Source: Nitratireductor sp. XY-223
GTDB lineage: Bacteria > Pseudomonadota > Alphaproteobacteria > Rhizobiales > Rhizobiaceae
Reading direction: 5' to 3'
NCBI RefSeq assembly: GCF_004959855.1
Contig: NZ_SPNT01000002.1
Coordinates: 310,001-374,000, forward strand
DNA: 64,000 bases
Shown here: positions 1-8,331 of the stretch, one piece after another
How the letters are laid out: each line of letters starts with the position of its first letter
Position numbering within the stretch: the first letter of the stretch is position 1
The notes under the pieces: generated by a model
Seen by the model: only the letters and a program-made list of their open reading frames with translations
Told to the model about the DNA's origin: nothing
Databases searched by the model: none
Program-made: the position numbers and the translations under genes

Positions 1-2065
1 GGGCGGGGGTGAAATCGGGCCGGAAATCGAGCGTCCAGGCGCCCCAGTTCTTTTCCAGCCGCAGCGACATGAGCGCCCGGTTTCCATAGGGTTTCAAACC
101 GAGATCGGCGCCCTCCTCTTCCAGGCGCTCATGAAGCTTGATGAGATATTGCGGCGCGCAATAGATCTCGTAGCCGAGCTCGCCGGAGAAGGAGACCCGC
201 GCCAGCAGCACCGGGACCCCCGCCACGTAGGTGCGGCGGATATCGCGGAATTTCAGGCTTTCGCCCGACACGTCGTCGCGGCACAGGCGCTGCAGCAACT
301 CGCGCGAATTCGGACCGGAAATGGCGATGCCGTGCCAGTCATCCGAGGCGTTGCGGTAGGAAACGCCCTCATCGGGCAGGTATTTCTCGAACCAGCGGCG
401 GTGCATCTCCTGCGCCGGGCCGGAACCGAACAGGATGAAGCGCTCCTCGTCGAGACAGGCGACCGTGAGATCGCCGTAGAGCCGGCCGGCCTCGGTAAGA
501 AGCGGCGTCAGCGACAGGCGACCCGGCTTCGGCACCCGCCCGGCGCAGAGCCGGCCGAGGAAGGCCCGCGCGCCCGGACCGGACACCGCGTGCTTGGCGA
601 AATTGGCGATCTCGATCATGCCGACGGTCTCGCGCACTGCCTTGACCTCGTCGGCCACGTAGTCGTGGGCGCGCGAGCGCTTGAAGGTCGGCTCCTCGTG
701 GGCGTCGTCGGCACCGTTCGCGAACCACAGCACGTGTTCGAGGCCGAAGCTCGCATCCATCACCGCGCCCCTGGCGATCAGCCGGTCGTAGAGTGCCGTC
801 GTCTTCTGGCGGCGGCCCTTCGGCAGCGTCTCGTTCGGGAAGGTCATGACGAAACGGCGCTCGTAATTCTCCGACGACTTGATGGTGCCGTATTCGGGCG
901 TCGCGAACTCGCCGAAGCGGGCGACGTCCATCGCCCACACGTCGATGGACGGCTCGCCGTCGATCATCCATTCGGCCATGCACAGGCCGACCCCGCCGCC
1001 CTGGCAGAAACCCGCCATGACGCCGACGGCGACCCAGTAGTTCCGCATGCCGGGCACCGGCCCGATCATCGGATTGCCGTCGGGACCGAAGGTGAAGGGG
1101 CCGTTGATCATGTCCTTGATGCCGGCGCGGCCAAGCGCCGGAATGCGCTCGAAGCCGAGTTCCAGCCGGTCGGCGATGCGGTCGAGATCCGGCGCCAGCA
1201 ATTCGTGGCCGAAATCCTGCGGCGTGCCCCCGACCTTCCAGGGTGTCGAGCGCGGCTCGTAGGTGCCCAGCAGCATACCCTGGCGCTCCTGGCGGAAATA
1301 GATGTTGCCCTCGTAGTCGATGCCGGCGGGCAGCCGGTCCTCCGGATCGCGCTCGACGATCTCTGGGATCGCCTCGGTGATGAGATAGTGGTGCTCCATC
1401 GGCTGTACGGGCAGATCGACGCCCGACAGATGACCGACCTCGCGCGCCCACAGGCCGCCGGCATTGACGATGTATTCGGCATTGATCGTTCCGTTCGGGG
1501 TCACCACGTCCCAGGAGCCGTCCGGCTTCTGGCTGGTTTCGATCACCGGCGTGTGGGTGTGGTAGGTGCCGCCATAATGGCGCGCCGCCTTGGCGTAGGC
1601 GTAGGTAACGCCGGACGGGTCGATATCGCCGTCGAGCGGATCCCAGAGCGCGGCGACATAGCGGCTCGGATCGATGAGCGGGTGGCGGCGCGCCGCCTCC
1701 TCGACGGAGATGAATTCCTGGTCGAGGCCCATGTAGCGCGCCTTGGAGCGCTCGCGCTTGAGATAGTCGTACCAGTCCTGGTTGGAGGCAAGATAGAATC
1801 CGCCGGTCGAATGCATGCCGCAGGACTGGCCGGAGAGCTCCTCGATCTCACGATAGAGGTTGATCGTGTAGCCCTGCAGGCGCGAGATGTTCGGATCGGA
1901 ACTGATGGTGTGGATCTGGCCGGCGGCGTGCCAGCTTGAGCCGGACGTCAGTTCGTTGCGCTCCAGGAGCACGACGTCGCGCCAGCCGAACTTGGCAAGG
2001 TGAAACAGGATCGAGCAGCCGACAACGCCACCGCCGATGATGACCACTTTTGCATGTGATTGCAT
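1..2065 (-). CDS. Dimethylglycine/sarcosine dehydrogenase-like FAD oxidoreductase (C-terminus cut by window edge)
   Basis: Reading the minus strand from ATG at 2063-2065 gives an open frame to the window edge (about 688 residues), so the last part is missing. The N-terminus carries the FAD-binding Rossmann motif GGGVVG (residues 11-16) and SGSSWHAAG (41-49); the His at 46 matches the His that carries covalent FAD in dimethylglycine and sarcosine dehydrogenases. Family members are about 815-830 residues and end in a GcvT-like, folate-binding half, most of which is in the window. The likely role is oxidative N-demethylation of a methylated glycine derivative, passing the carbon to tetrahydrofolate. 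It lies 27 bp downstream of an MttB-like gene, probably in the same operon. The exact substrate cannot be read from sequence. Confidence 0.88.
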   Translation of the reverse strand, partial: MQSHAKVVIIGGGVVGCSILFHLAKFGWRDVVLLERNELTSGSSWHAAGQIHTISSDPNISRLQGYTINLYREIEELSGQSCGMHSTGGFYLASNQDWYDYLKRERSKARYMGLDQEFISVEEAARRHPLIDPSRYVAALWDPLDGDIDPSGVTYAYAKAARHYGGTYHTHTPVIETSQKPDGSWDVVTPNGTINAEYIVNAGGLWAREVGHLSGVDLPVQPMEHHYLITEAIPEIVERDPEDRLPAGIDYEGNIYFRQERQGMLLGTYEPRSTPWKVGGTPQDFGHELLAPDLDRIADRLELGFERIPALGRAGIKDMINGPFTFGPDGNPMIGPVPGMRNYWVAVGVMAGFCQGGGVGLCMAEWMIDGEPSIDVWAMDVARFGEFATPEYGTIKSSENYERRFVMTFPNETLPKGRRQKTTALYDRLIARGAVMDASFGLEHVLWFANGADDAHEEPTFKRSRAHDYVADEVKAVRETVGMIEIANFAKHAVSGPGARAFLGRLCAGRVPKPGRLSLTPLLTEAGRLYGDLTVACLDEERFILFGSGPAQEMHRRWFEKYLPDEGVSYRNASDDWHGIAISGPNSRELLQRLCRDDVSGESLKFRDIRRTYVAGVPVLLARVSFSGELGYEIYCAPQYLIKLHERLEEEGADLGLKPYGNRALMSLRLEKNWGAWTLDFRPDFTPA

Positions 2066-2092
2066 TTTTAAAGACTCCGTGGGCCGCGCCGT

Positions 2093-3604
2093 TCAGTACC
2101 AGGCGTCGGGCATGTCCCGTTTTTTCTTTTCGACGTAGTCGGCGAGCGCCCCGTCGATCGCATCATCGAGCGGCGGTGCCTGATGTTCGTCGAGCATCCT
2201 GTTCCAGCGCTCGAAGGCGCGCTGCGCGGTGTCCTTGCCGCCGCGCTCCGTCCATTGCTCGAAGCTTTCGGAATCCGACAGCACCGCATCGTAATAGGCG
2301 GTCTCGTAGTTGCGCATGGTGTGGGCCGAGCCGAGGAAGTGGCCGGCCGGCTCGACATCCTCATAGGCGTTGGTGCCCAACGCGTTGTCGTCCGTGTCGA
2401 TGCCGCCGAGCAGCTTCTGGTAAGCGCCGAGGCGGTCGGCATCGATCACCAGCTTCTCGAAACCGGTGACGAGGCCGCCCTCCATCCAGCCGGCGGAATG
2501 CAGGACGAAATTGGCCCCGCCCATGGCAGTCGAATGCATGCTGTCGGCGCTCTCGGCCGCGGCCTGCGCGTCCGGCAGCTTGGAGGCGGTGAGCGATCCC
2601 CCGCAGCGCAGCGGCACGCCGAGGCGGCGGGCGAGCTGGCCGATGATGTAGTTGGAGGCGACGGGCTCGGGCATGCCGAAGGTCGGCGCGCCGCTCTTCA
2701 GGCTCATCGATGACAGGAAATTGCCGAGCACGAAGGGCGCGCCGGGCTTGACGAGCTGGCTGAAGGCGCCGCAGACCATGGCCTCGGCCAGGGCCTGGGC
2801 GATCGAGGCGGCCGTCGTGACCGGCCCCATGGCGCCGCCGAGAATAAAGGGCGCGACGACAATGCCCTGGCCGGCGCCGCAATAGACCTGGATCGCCTCG
2901 GTCACCACCTTGTCGACATGCAGCGGCGAGTTGGTGTTGACATTGCCCATGATCACGCAGTTGTCCCGCATGAAGGTCTCGCCGAAGAGGATGCGCGCCA
3001 TTTCGACACTGTCCTCGGCGCGGCTCTTTTCGGTGATCGCGCCGAGGAACGGCTTGTCGGAATTGCGCATGTGCGCGAGCAGCATGTCGAGATGCCGCTT
3101 GTTGACCGGCAGATCGCAAGGCTCGCAGATGACGAGCCCCATGTGATGCAGCGACGGCAGCATGGAAACGAGTTTCGAGAGCTTGTCGAAATCCTCGAAG
3201 CTTCCGTAGCGCCGGCCCTTTTCGAGACAGCGGGTGAAGGGGGCGCCATAGATCGGCGCAAATACCGTGCTCGTCTCGCCGATTTCGACGGTGCGGGCGG
3301 CATTGCGCGCATGCTGGGTGAATTTTGTCGGGGCGGTTTTAAGCAGCTCGCGCGCCATGCCGCGCGGCAGGCGCACCCGGGTCCCCTTGATGTCCGCCCC
3401 GGCTTCCTTCCAGATGCGCAGCGCCTTGAGATCGTCACGGAACTCGATGCCGATTTCCTCGATCAGCCTGTCGGCCTGCTCCTCGATGCGCACGAGACCC
3501 TCTTCGCGCATGTATTCGACGAAGGGAAGCTTGCGTGTGATGAATGCCGGCATTGCCGGCGCGGGGCGCTCGGTTCTGCGGGCCCGTCTCGATGCTGTCC
3601 TCAT
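2093..3604 (-). CDS. MttB-family (trimethylamine/quaternary amine) methyltransferase, copy 1
   Basis: About 503 residues, a typical length for the MttB superfamily. Recognisable stretches include LPVNKRHLDMLLAHM, NTNSPLHVDK, LGGAMGPVTTAAS and the family-typical C-terminus ending in WY. There is no in-frame amber codon inside the gene and it ends in TGA, so it is a non-pyrrolysine member; characterised non-pyrrolysine relatives demethylate glycine betaine, proline betaine or carnitine with a corrinoid protein. The start at 3604 is preceded by GGGATAGGG; an in-frame ATG at 3646 has a very similar leader because the region is duplicated (42 bp apart). It is co-directional with the flavoprotein at 1-2065 and diverges from a LysR gene. 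Substrate and methyl acceptor are unknown. Confidence 0.88.
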   Translation of the reverse strand: MRTASRRARRTERPAPAMPAFITRKLPFVEYMREEGLVRIEEQADRLIEEIGIEFRDDLKALRIWKEAGADIKGTRVRLPRGMARELLKTAPTKFTQHARNAARTVEIGETSTVFAPIYGAPFTRCLEKGRRYGSFEDFDKLSKLVSMLPSLHHMGLVICEPCDLPVNKRHLDMLLAHMRNSDKPFLGAITEKSRAEDSVEMARILFGETFMRDNCVIMGNVNTNSPLHVDKVVTEAIQVYCGAGQGIVVAPFILGGAMGPVTTAASIAQALAEAMVCGAFSQLVKPGAPFVLGNFLSSMSLKSGAPTFGMPEPVASNYIIGQLARRLGVPLRCGGSLTASKLPDAQAAAESADSMHSTAMGGANFVLHSAGWMEGGLVTGFEKLVIDADRLGAYQKLLGGIDTDDNALGTNAYEDVEPAGHFLGSAHTMRNYETAYYDAVLSDSESFEQWTERGGKDTAQRAFERWNRMLDEHQAPPLDDAIDGALADYVEKKKRDMPDAWY

Positions 3605-3607
3605 GTG

Positions 3608-3667
3608 CACCCTATCCCAAATTGACCGGTCGGACGCGGTTGCCATCGACATCCTATCGCAAATGGA
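3608..3667 (-). repeat. Degenerate 42-bp tandem duplication around the MttB-1 start
   Basis: On the plus strand CCTATCCCAAATTGA (3611-3625) recurs as CCTATCGCAAATGGA (3653-3667), 13 of 15 bases identical and exactly 42 bp apart. On the gene strand each copy reads GATAGG followed by an ATG nine bases on, and the codons after each ATG are also related (MATAS.R and MRTAS.R). The result is two near-equivalent ribosome-binding site and start codon sets, at 3646 and 3604. Confidence 0.6.
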
Positions 3668-3741
3668 TCGTCGCCGAACCTAGACGCAATTTCATGTGTT
3701 GTGACGATTGAAAAATCTTTGTCATCGCATAAACTGCAGTA

Positions 3742-4641
3742 ATGCGAAAACTGTACCAGCGCATCCAGTCTCCAGCTTCCCTCTTCGCCTTCGAGGCCGC
3801 AGCGAGGCATCTGTCCTTTACCGAGGCCGCGGGCGAACTCAATGTTTCCCAGCCGGCGGTCAGCCTGTCGGTCAAGAAACTCGAACAGGCGCTCGGAACG
3901 CGGCTCTTCGAGCGCGGACACCGCAGCATCAGCCTGACCGAGGCGGGCGAGCGTTTCTATGCCGACGTATCATTTGGGCTAATGCACATCCTGAATTCGG
4001 CCGATGCGGTCGCCGGCCATCCCGAGGACCACGTTTCCCTGTCCTGCTCCACCGCCTTCGCCCATTACTGGATGCTGCCGCGGCTGGCGACGTTCCGGCG
4101 CGACAACCCGGATATCGACATCAGGCTGCAGACGACCGACAAGGATATCGACGTGGCGCGCGAGGGGCTCTCCTTCGGCGTGCGGCTCGGCTCCGGCCAG
4201 TGGCCGGGCTACAATGTGCTGCGGCTGGGGCCGGAAATCATCTATCCGGTGTGCAGCCCGGCTTATCTCGAAACGGCCGGCCGGCCGGAAAACGCCGCCG
4301 ATCTCCTGTCGCATGCGCTCGTCCACCTGGAAGAGCCGTTCCGGCCGCGCGCCGGATGGCGGGACTGGTTCGCGGCGCAGGGGCTGGACTATGTCGACAC
4401 CGGCGGGGGCTTGCTGTTCAACGACTATGCGCTGGTCATCCAGGCGGCCATCGCCGGCGAGGGCATCGCCCATGGATGGGACCATATCGTCGAGGTCCTG
4501 GTGGACCAGGGCCTGCTCGAGCGGCTGGATATCGGCGACTACAATGTCGGCCAGGGCCACTATGTCGTGTGGCCGGAAAACCGGCCGCACGGAGCCAAGG
4601 CCGAGCGTGTGCTTAGCTGGCTCAAGACCCAGGCGGCTTGA
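3742..4641 (+). CDS. LysR-family regulator, GcvA type
   Basis: A 299-residue LysR-type regulator. The winged helix-turn-helix is at about residues 10-70 (FEAAARHLSFTEAAGELNVS then QPAVSLSVKKLEQALGTRLF), followed by a substrate-binding domain with the GcvA-like layout (GLRLG-type region, then a C-terminal WPENRP segment). It diverges from the MttB-1 gene with 137 bp between the two starts, the usual arrangement for a LysR regulator and its target. The inferred role is substrate-responsive control of the MttB-1/flavoprotein operon. No strong ribosome-binding site precedes the ATG, but the HTH position fits this start. Confidence 0.9.
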   Translation: MRKLYQRIQSPASLFAFEAAARHLSFTEAAGELNVSQPAVSLSVKKLEQALGTRLFERGHRSISLTEAGERFYADVSFGLMHILNSADAVAGHPEDHVSLSCSTAFAHYWMLPRLATFRRDNPDIDIRLQTTDKDIDVAREGLSFGVRLGSGQWPGYNVLRLGPEIIYPVCSPAYLETAGRPENAADLLSHALVHLEEPFRPRAGWRDWFAAQGLDYVDTGGGLLFNDYALVIQAAIAGEGIAHGWDHIVEVLVDQGLLERLDIGDYNVGQGHYVVWPENRPHGAKAERVLSWLKTQAA

Positions 4642-4664
4642 GGTAAGTCAGCGAAGCGGTCTCC

Positions 4665-5762
4665 TCACGCCTGGTGCGTGCGGAGCTTCTCCGGGTCGTA
4701 GATCGGCATCGAAACGACTGTGGCGGTCGTGTCGATGTCTGCGCCATTGAGCTTAAGCCGCGTGCCAGGCACGGCGGCCGACGGGGCCACGTGCGCCAGC
4801 GCCAGCGACTTGCCGAGCCTGCGGGAATGGCAGGGGCTATTGACGATGCCGATGGCTTCGCCGTTCACCGATAGCTCCTCGCCGCCGGCGACCATGTCGT
4901 TGTGATCGATATCGAGGCAGACATTGGCAATCTTCTCCCGACCCCTCGAGGCCAACAGCGCCCCGCGGCCGCGGAAGTCGCCTTTCGTGGTGTTCACGGT
5001 AAATCCGAGGCCCACCTCGTAGGGCGTGTGATCGGCCGTCATGTCATACCCGTAGAACAGCAGCCCGGCCTCGATGCGCAGCTTGTCCAGGGCCGTGAAA
5101 GAGCAGGGCATGACGCCGGCCTCCACCAGCCCGTCCCAGATGGCGCAGATCGCCGAACTTCCGGCAAAGATCTCGTAACCGCGCTCGCCGGAATAGCCGG
5201 TGCGGGATACATGGCAGGGATGGCCGAAAAGCGTCATGGGCGCGTGCCGGAAATAGGCCAGTGCGCCCAGATTGACGTTGCAATGTTCGTTGAGGATCGC
5301 GAGAGAGTCTGGGCCTTGGACCGACAGGTCGTGCAGGTCGTCGTCGAATTCGATCGACACGGTCCTGCCCCTGGCGGAAGCCCGGAGCAACGCCATCGTG
5401 TCGCCCGAGCCGTGGACGATCATCCACTGGCCCTCTCCGTTGTTGTAGAGGATCGCATCGTCCGCCATGGTGCCCCTGTCGGTCAATACAGACAGATAGG
5501 CGGATGTGCCCGGCGCAATTTTCCTGATGTCGCGCGTCACCAGATGATTGAGGACCGCTGCCGCATCCGGACCGGAAACGATGATCTTCTTGAGCGGCGA
5601 CATGTCGAACATGCCGGCGGCCTCGCGGACCGCGTCATGCTCGTCGTCGGGATCGGTATCGTAGGTCCAGGCCGTGCCCATGCCGTTCCAGTCTTCCAGG
5701 CCGGAACCGAGGGCGGTGTGGCGCGAGGCGAGCGCCGATGTGCGGGTGCGTTCTTCAGTCAC
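4665..5762 (-). CDS. Stand-alone GcvT-like aminomethyltransferase family protein
   Basis: A 365-residue protein of the GcvT/YgfZ fold. The N-terminal part DEHDAVREAAGMFDMSPLKK, the central DLSVQGPDSLAIL and RTGYSGERGYEIF, and the EAGLLFYGYDM segment are typical of folate-binding GcvT proteins, while TPYEVGLGFTV and PCHSRRLGKSLALAHV belong to the C-terminal barrel. It lacks the FAD half present in the dehydrogenase at 1-2065, so it could act as a separate tetrahydrofolate-dependent C1 acceptor. It starts 18 bp downstream of MttB-2 and is almost certainly in one operon with it. It is not part of a glycine-cleavage operon here: no gcvH or gcvP is nearby. A true gcvT role is therefore unlikely. 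Confidence 0.88.
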   Translation of the reverse strand: MTEERTRTSALASRHTALGSGLEDWNGMGTAWTYDTDPDDEHDAVREAAGMFDMSPLKKIIVSGPDAAAVLNHLVTRDIRKIAPGTSAYLSVLTDRGTMADDAILYNNGEGQWMIVHGSGDTMALLRASARGRTVSIEFDDDLHDLSVQGPDSLAILNEHCNVNLGALAYFRHAPMTLFGHPCHVSRTGYSGERGYEIFAGSSAICAIWDGLVEAGVMPCSFTALDKLRIEAGLLFYGYDMTADHTPYEVGLGFTVNTTKGDFRGRGALLASRGREKIANVCLDIDHNDMVAGGEELSVNGEAIGIVNSPCHSRRLGKSLALAHVAPSAAVPGTRLKLNGADIDTTATVVSMPIYDPEKLRTHQA

Positions 5763-5780
5763 GAAAATCCTCCGGGTCGT

Positions 5781-7328
5781 TCAGTACCATTCATCGGGCA
5801 TGGCCGATTTGCGTTCGGCCATGAAGTCCTGCAGCGCCTTGTCGATATGCGGGTCGATCTCGGGCGGCTGATAGGCAGCAAGCACCGACTTCCAGACCGT
5901 GTTGGCGCGTTCGGCGGCGCTCTGGCTGCCGCGTTCGCGCCAGGTCTCGAAAGGGCCTGCCTGCGGCAGAACCGACTGGTAGTTCGCGATCGCGCAATGA
6001 CGAAGTGTGTGCGCCGTCGACAGGAAATTCTCGCCCGGTCCGGCTTCCTGGTAGGACGCGCGGGCGAACGCATCGTCATCCACTGCCATGCCTTCCAGCA
6101 AGCGCAGCATGGCGCCGCAATTGTCGACGTCCATGACGAACTTCTCATAGGACATGGTCAGTCCGCCCTCGAGCCATCCGGCCGCGTGCCAGACCTGGTG
6201 GGCACCCGAAATCATTGTCGCCCAGAGCGCATTGGCGCTGTCGAGCATCGCCTGACCGTCCGGCGCATTGGCGGCGGTGATCTGGCCGCCGCCGGAGCGA
6301 ACCGGCACGCCGAGCCGCCGGCCGAGCTGCGACAGCGCCATGGTCACGTGACCGGCCTCGGGCGTTCCGAAGGTGAGTGCGCCGCTGCGAAGGTCCATGG
6401 TCGAGTGGAAGCTGCCGAAAACCACCGGACAGCCCGGCCGGACGCACTGCGCAAGGGCAATGCCGGCCATCGCTTCCGCAAGGGTCTGCGCCGCTGTCGC
6501 GGCCGGCGTGACCGGTCCCATCGCCCCGCCGAAGATGGCAGGCGAAACGCACACGCACTGGCCGGCCTCGGCATAAACGCGCAGCGAACCCGACATGGTC
6601 TCGTCGAAGACGAGCGGCGAATTGACGTTGATGTTGGCCTGAATGACGGCATGGGATTCCATGATCTCCCGGCCGAACACGATGCGCGCCATATCAATGG
6701 AATCGCGCGCCCTTTCCGGCGCGGTCACGGCGCCCATGAAGGGCTTGTCCGAAAGGCGCAGATGCGCGTAGACCATATCGAGGTGCCGCTTGTTCACGGG
6801 GATATCGACCGGTTCGCACACCGTGCCGCCCGAATGATGCAGCGCCGGCGACATAAAGGTCAGCCGGACAAAATTGCGGAAATCCTCGATCGACGCATAG
6901 CGGCGGCCGCGATCGAGATCGGTGACGAAGGGCGAGCCGTAACCCGGCATCAGGACGATATGGTCGCCGCCCAGGGTAACGGTCCGAAGAGGATTGCGCG
7001 CGTGCAGCAAAAAACGCTCGGGCGCGGTGGCGCAGAGCGCGCGCGCAAGGCCCGCTTCAAAGCGCACACGGTCGCCGTCGACAGATGCGCCGGCATCGCG
7101 CAGCAAGTCACGCGCAACTTCGTCGCCGCGAAACTCCACACCCACTTTTTCAAGAATCCAGTCGGCCTGTTTTTCGATCTCAACGAGCGCCCGCTCGCTG
7201 AGCAGGCCATAGGCAGGAATCGTTCGGGTTTGCGTGGTGCGCCTCGGCACGTCCAACGGGCGGCCGGAGCGACGCCCGCGCCGCCGGGGAGTTGAAGCAA
7301 GCGGATTCCTGGCTATATCCACGTTCAA
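5781..7328 (-). CDS. MttB-family (trimethylamine/quaternary amine) methyltransferase, copy 2
   Basis: A 515-residue paralogue of the protein at 2093-3604. It shares IPVNKRHLDMVYAHL, FGGAMGPVT and a C-terminus ending in PDEWY, and terminates in TGA without an internal amber codon. The two copies are clearly diverged in the centre (for example NINVNSPLVFDE against NTNSPLHVDK), so they probably act on different substrates. The predicted start is TTG at 7328 with GGAG eight bases upstream; GTG at 7322 is an alternative. It is followed by a GcvT-like gene and faces a LysR gene. It is inferred to remove a methyl group from a quaternary or tertiary amine; the partner corrinoid protein is not in view. 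Confidence 0.87.
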   Translation of the reverse strand: MNVDIARNPLASTPRRRGRRSGRPLDVPRRTTQTRTIPAYGLLSERALVEIEKQADWILEKVGVEFRGDEVARDLLRDAGASVDGDRVRFEAGLARALCATAPERFLLHARNPLRTVTLGGDHIVLMPGYGSPFVTDLDRGRRYASIEDFRNFVRLTFMSPALHHSGGTVCEPVDIPVNKRHLDMVYAHLRLSDKPFMGAVTAPERARDSIDMARIVFGREIMESHAVIQANINVNSPLVFDETMSGSLRVYAEAGQCVCVSPAIFGGAMGPVTPAATAAQTLAEAMAGIALAQCVRPGCPVVFGSFHSTMDLRSGALTFGTPEAGHVTMALSQLGRRLGVPVRSGGGQITAANAPDGQAMLDSANALWATMISGAHQVWHAAGWLEGGLTMSYEKFVMDVDNCGAMLRLLEGMAVDDDAFARASYQEAGPGENFLSTAHTLRHCAIANYQSVLPQAGPFETWRERGSQSAAERANTVWKSVLAAYQPPEIDPHIDKALQDFMAERKSAMPDEWY

Positions 7329-7428
7329 TCCAATTACTCCAAATGACTAGCGCAAACGGCATCTGACCGCCCTAATCCATCCTCCGACAAACAAGAGACG
7401 AAAAAAATCGAAAAATTTTGCACTGAGC

Positions 7429-7445
7429 GACTAATGAAATTAGTC
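7429..7445. promoter_or_regulatory. Perfect palindrome upstream of LysR-2 (possible operator)
   Basis: GACTAAT-GAA-ATTAGTC is a 7-bp perfect inverted repeat with a 3-bp spacer in the 124-bp gap between MttB-2 and its divergent LysR gene, only 7 bp ahead of the LysR ATG. Its size and the AT-rich interrupted dyad (T-N11-A pattern) suit a LysR-family autoregulatory site. This is inferred from sequence only. Confidence 0.5.
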
Positions 7446-7452
7446 TCTTGAT

Positions 7453-8319
7453 ATGCGATTCCGGCACTATGACAATTTGAGGGTGTTCACCATCGTCGCG
7501 CGGCACGGCAGTTTCGCCTCCGCAGCCGACGAGCTTCTGCTGACCAAGGGCGCCGTAAGCCATCAGATGCGCCAGCTCGAGGCCGAGTTGGGATTTGCGG
7601 TTTTCAAGCGGCACGCCCGCGGCATTTCACTGACGTCGAAGGGACAGGAACTGCTGGCCACCGTGCACTCGGCCTTCGAGACCGTCGAGCAGAGGATTGC
7701 CGAAATGCGGCATTCCGACAGCCGCACACTGACGATCGGCGTTACCACCTATTTCGCCTCGCGCTGGCTGTCGCCGCGGCTGATGGATTTCATGCGCGCC
7801 CATCCCGATATCCGCCTGCGCATCCAGCCGATGATCGACCTCATGGACCTGCGCGGCGAGGGCATCGACCTCGCGGTCCGATGGGGCAACGGCGATTGGG
7901 ACGACGTCGTCATTGAAGACCTGTTTCCGTGCCCGGCCTGGCCTACGGGAAACCGGGGAGCGCTGGAACGCGTGGAACGGGACGGGCTTGAAGCGGCCTT
8001 CGATGCGTTCACCCTGCTGCGCGACCGGGAAGACAGCGACGCCTGGTCGCGATGGTATGCCGTTGCGGGGCTTCCCCACAACGGGCGGGCGGACACGCTG
8101 ATCATCCCCGATCCCAATGTGCGCGTCCAGGCGGTGATGGACGGTCAAGGCGTCGCGCTCAACGACGCGCTAGTCGATCCGGAGATCGAGGCCGGTCGGC
8201 TGAAGCGGCTGAGCACCTTCGAGCTCTCAGACTATGGCTATTTTCTCGCCTATGAAGCGGGCGCAATGAACAATCCGGATGTCGATGTTTTTCGACGCTG
8301 GCTCAAATCGGTCCGCTAG
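7453..8319 (+). CDS. LysR-family regulator, GcvA type
   Basis: A 288-residue LysR-type regulator with an N-terminal HTH (LRVFTIVARHGSFASAADEL, then GAVSHQMRQLEAELGFAVF) and a GcvA-like effector domain (GEGIDLAVRWGNGDW, and near the C-terminus EAGRLKRLS). It diverges from the MttB-2/GcvT-like operon across 124 bp that hold a perfect palindrome. Its place mirrors the regulator at 3742-4641, which implies each MttB unit has its own sensor. It ends 12 bp before the convergent reductase gene. Confidence 0.9.
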   Translation: MRFRHYDNLRVFTIVARHGSFASAADELLLTKGAVSHQMRQLEAELGFAVFKRHARGISLTSKGQELLATVHSAFETVEQRIAEMRHSDSRTLTIGVTTYFASRWLSPRLMDFMRAHPDIRLRIQPMIDLMDLRGEGIDLAVRWGNGDWDDVVIEDLFPCPAWPTGNRGALERVERDGLEAAFDAFTLLRDREDSDAWSRWYAVAGLPHNGRADTLIIPDPNVRVQAVMDGQGVALNDALVDPEIEAGRLKRLSTFELSDYGYFLAYEAGAMNNPDVDVFRRWLKSVR

Positions 8320-8331
8320 CACAGGCAGCGG

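Noticed and set aside
131-1939. A 602-codon open frame on the plus strand
   Set aside because: It is antisense to the partial dimethylglycine-dehydrogenase-like gene, whose motifs and start are clear on the minus strand.
4665-5762. Housekeeping glycine-cleavage T protein
   Set aside because: No gcvH or gcvP is adjacent, and the gene is tied to an MttB-family gene; a GcvT-like C1 acceptor fits better.
4902-7295. A 797-codon open frame on the plus strand
   Set aside because: It is antisense to the GcvT-like and MttB-2 genes, both of which have clear family motifs on the minus strand.
2093-7328. Pyrrolysine-containing MttB genes
   Set aside because: Both genes are read through without any in-frame TAG and end in TGA, and no pyl genes are seen.
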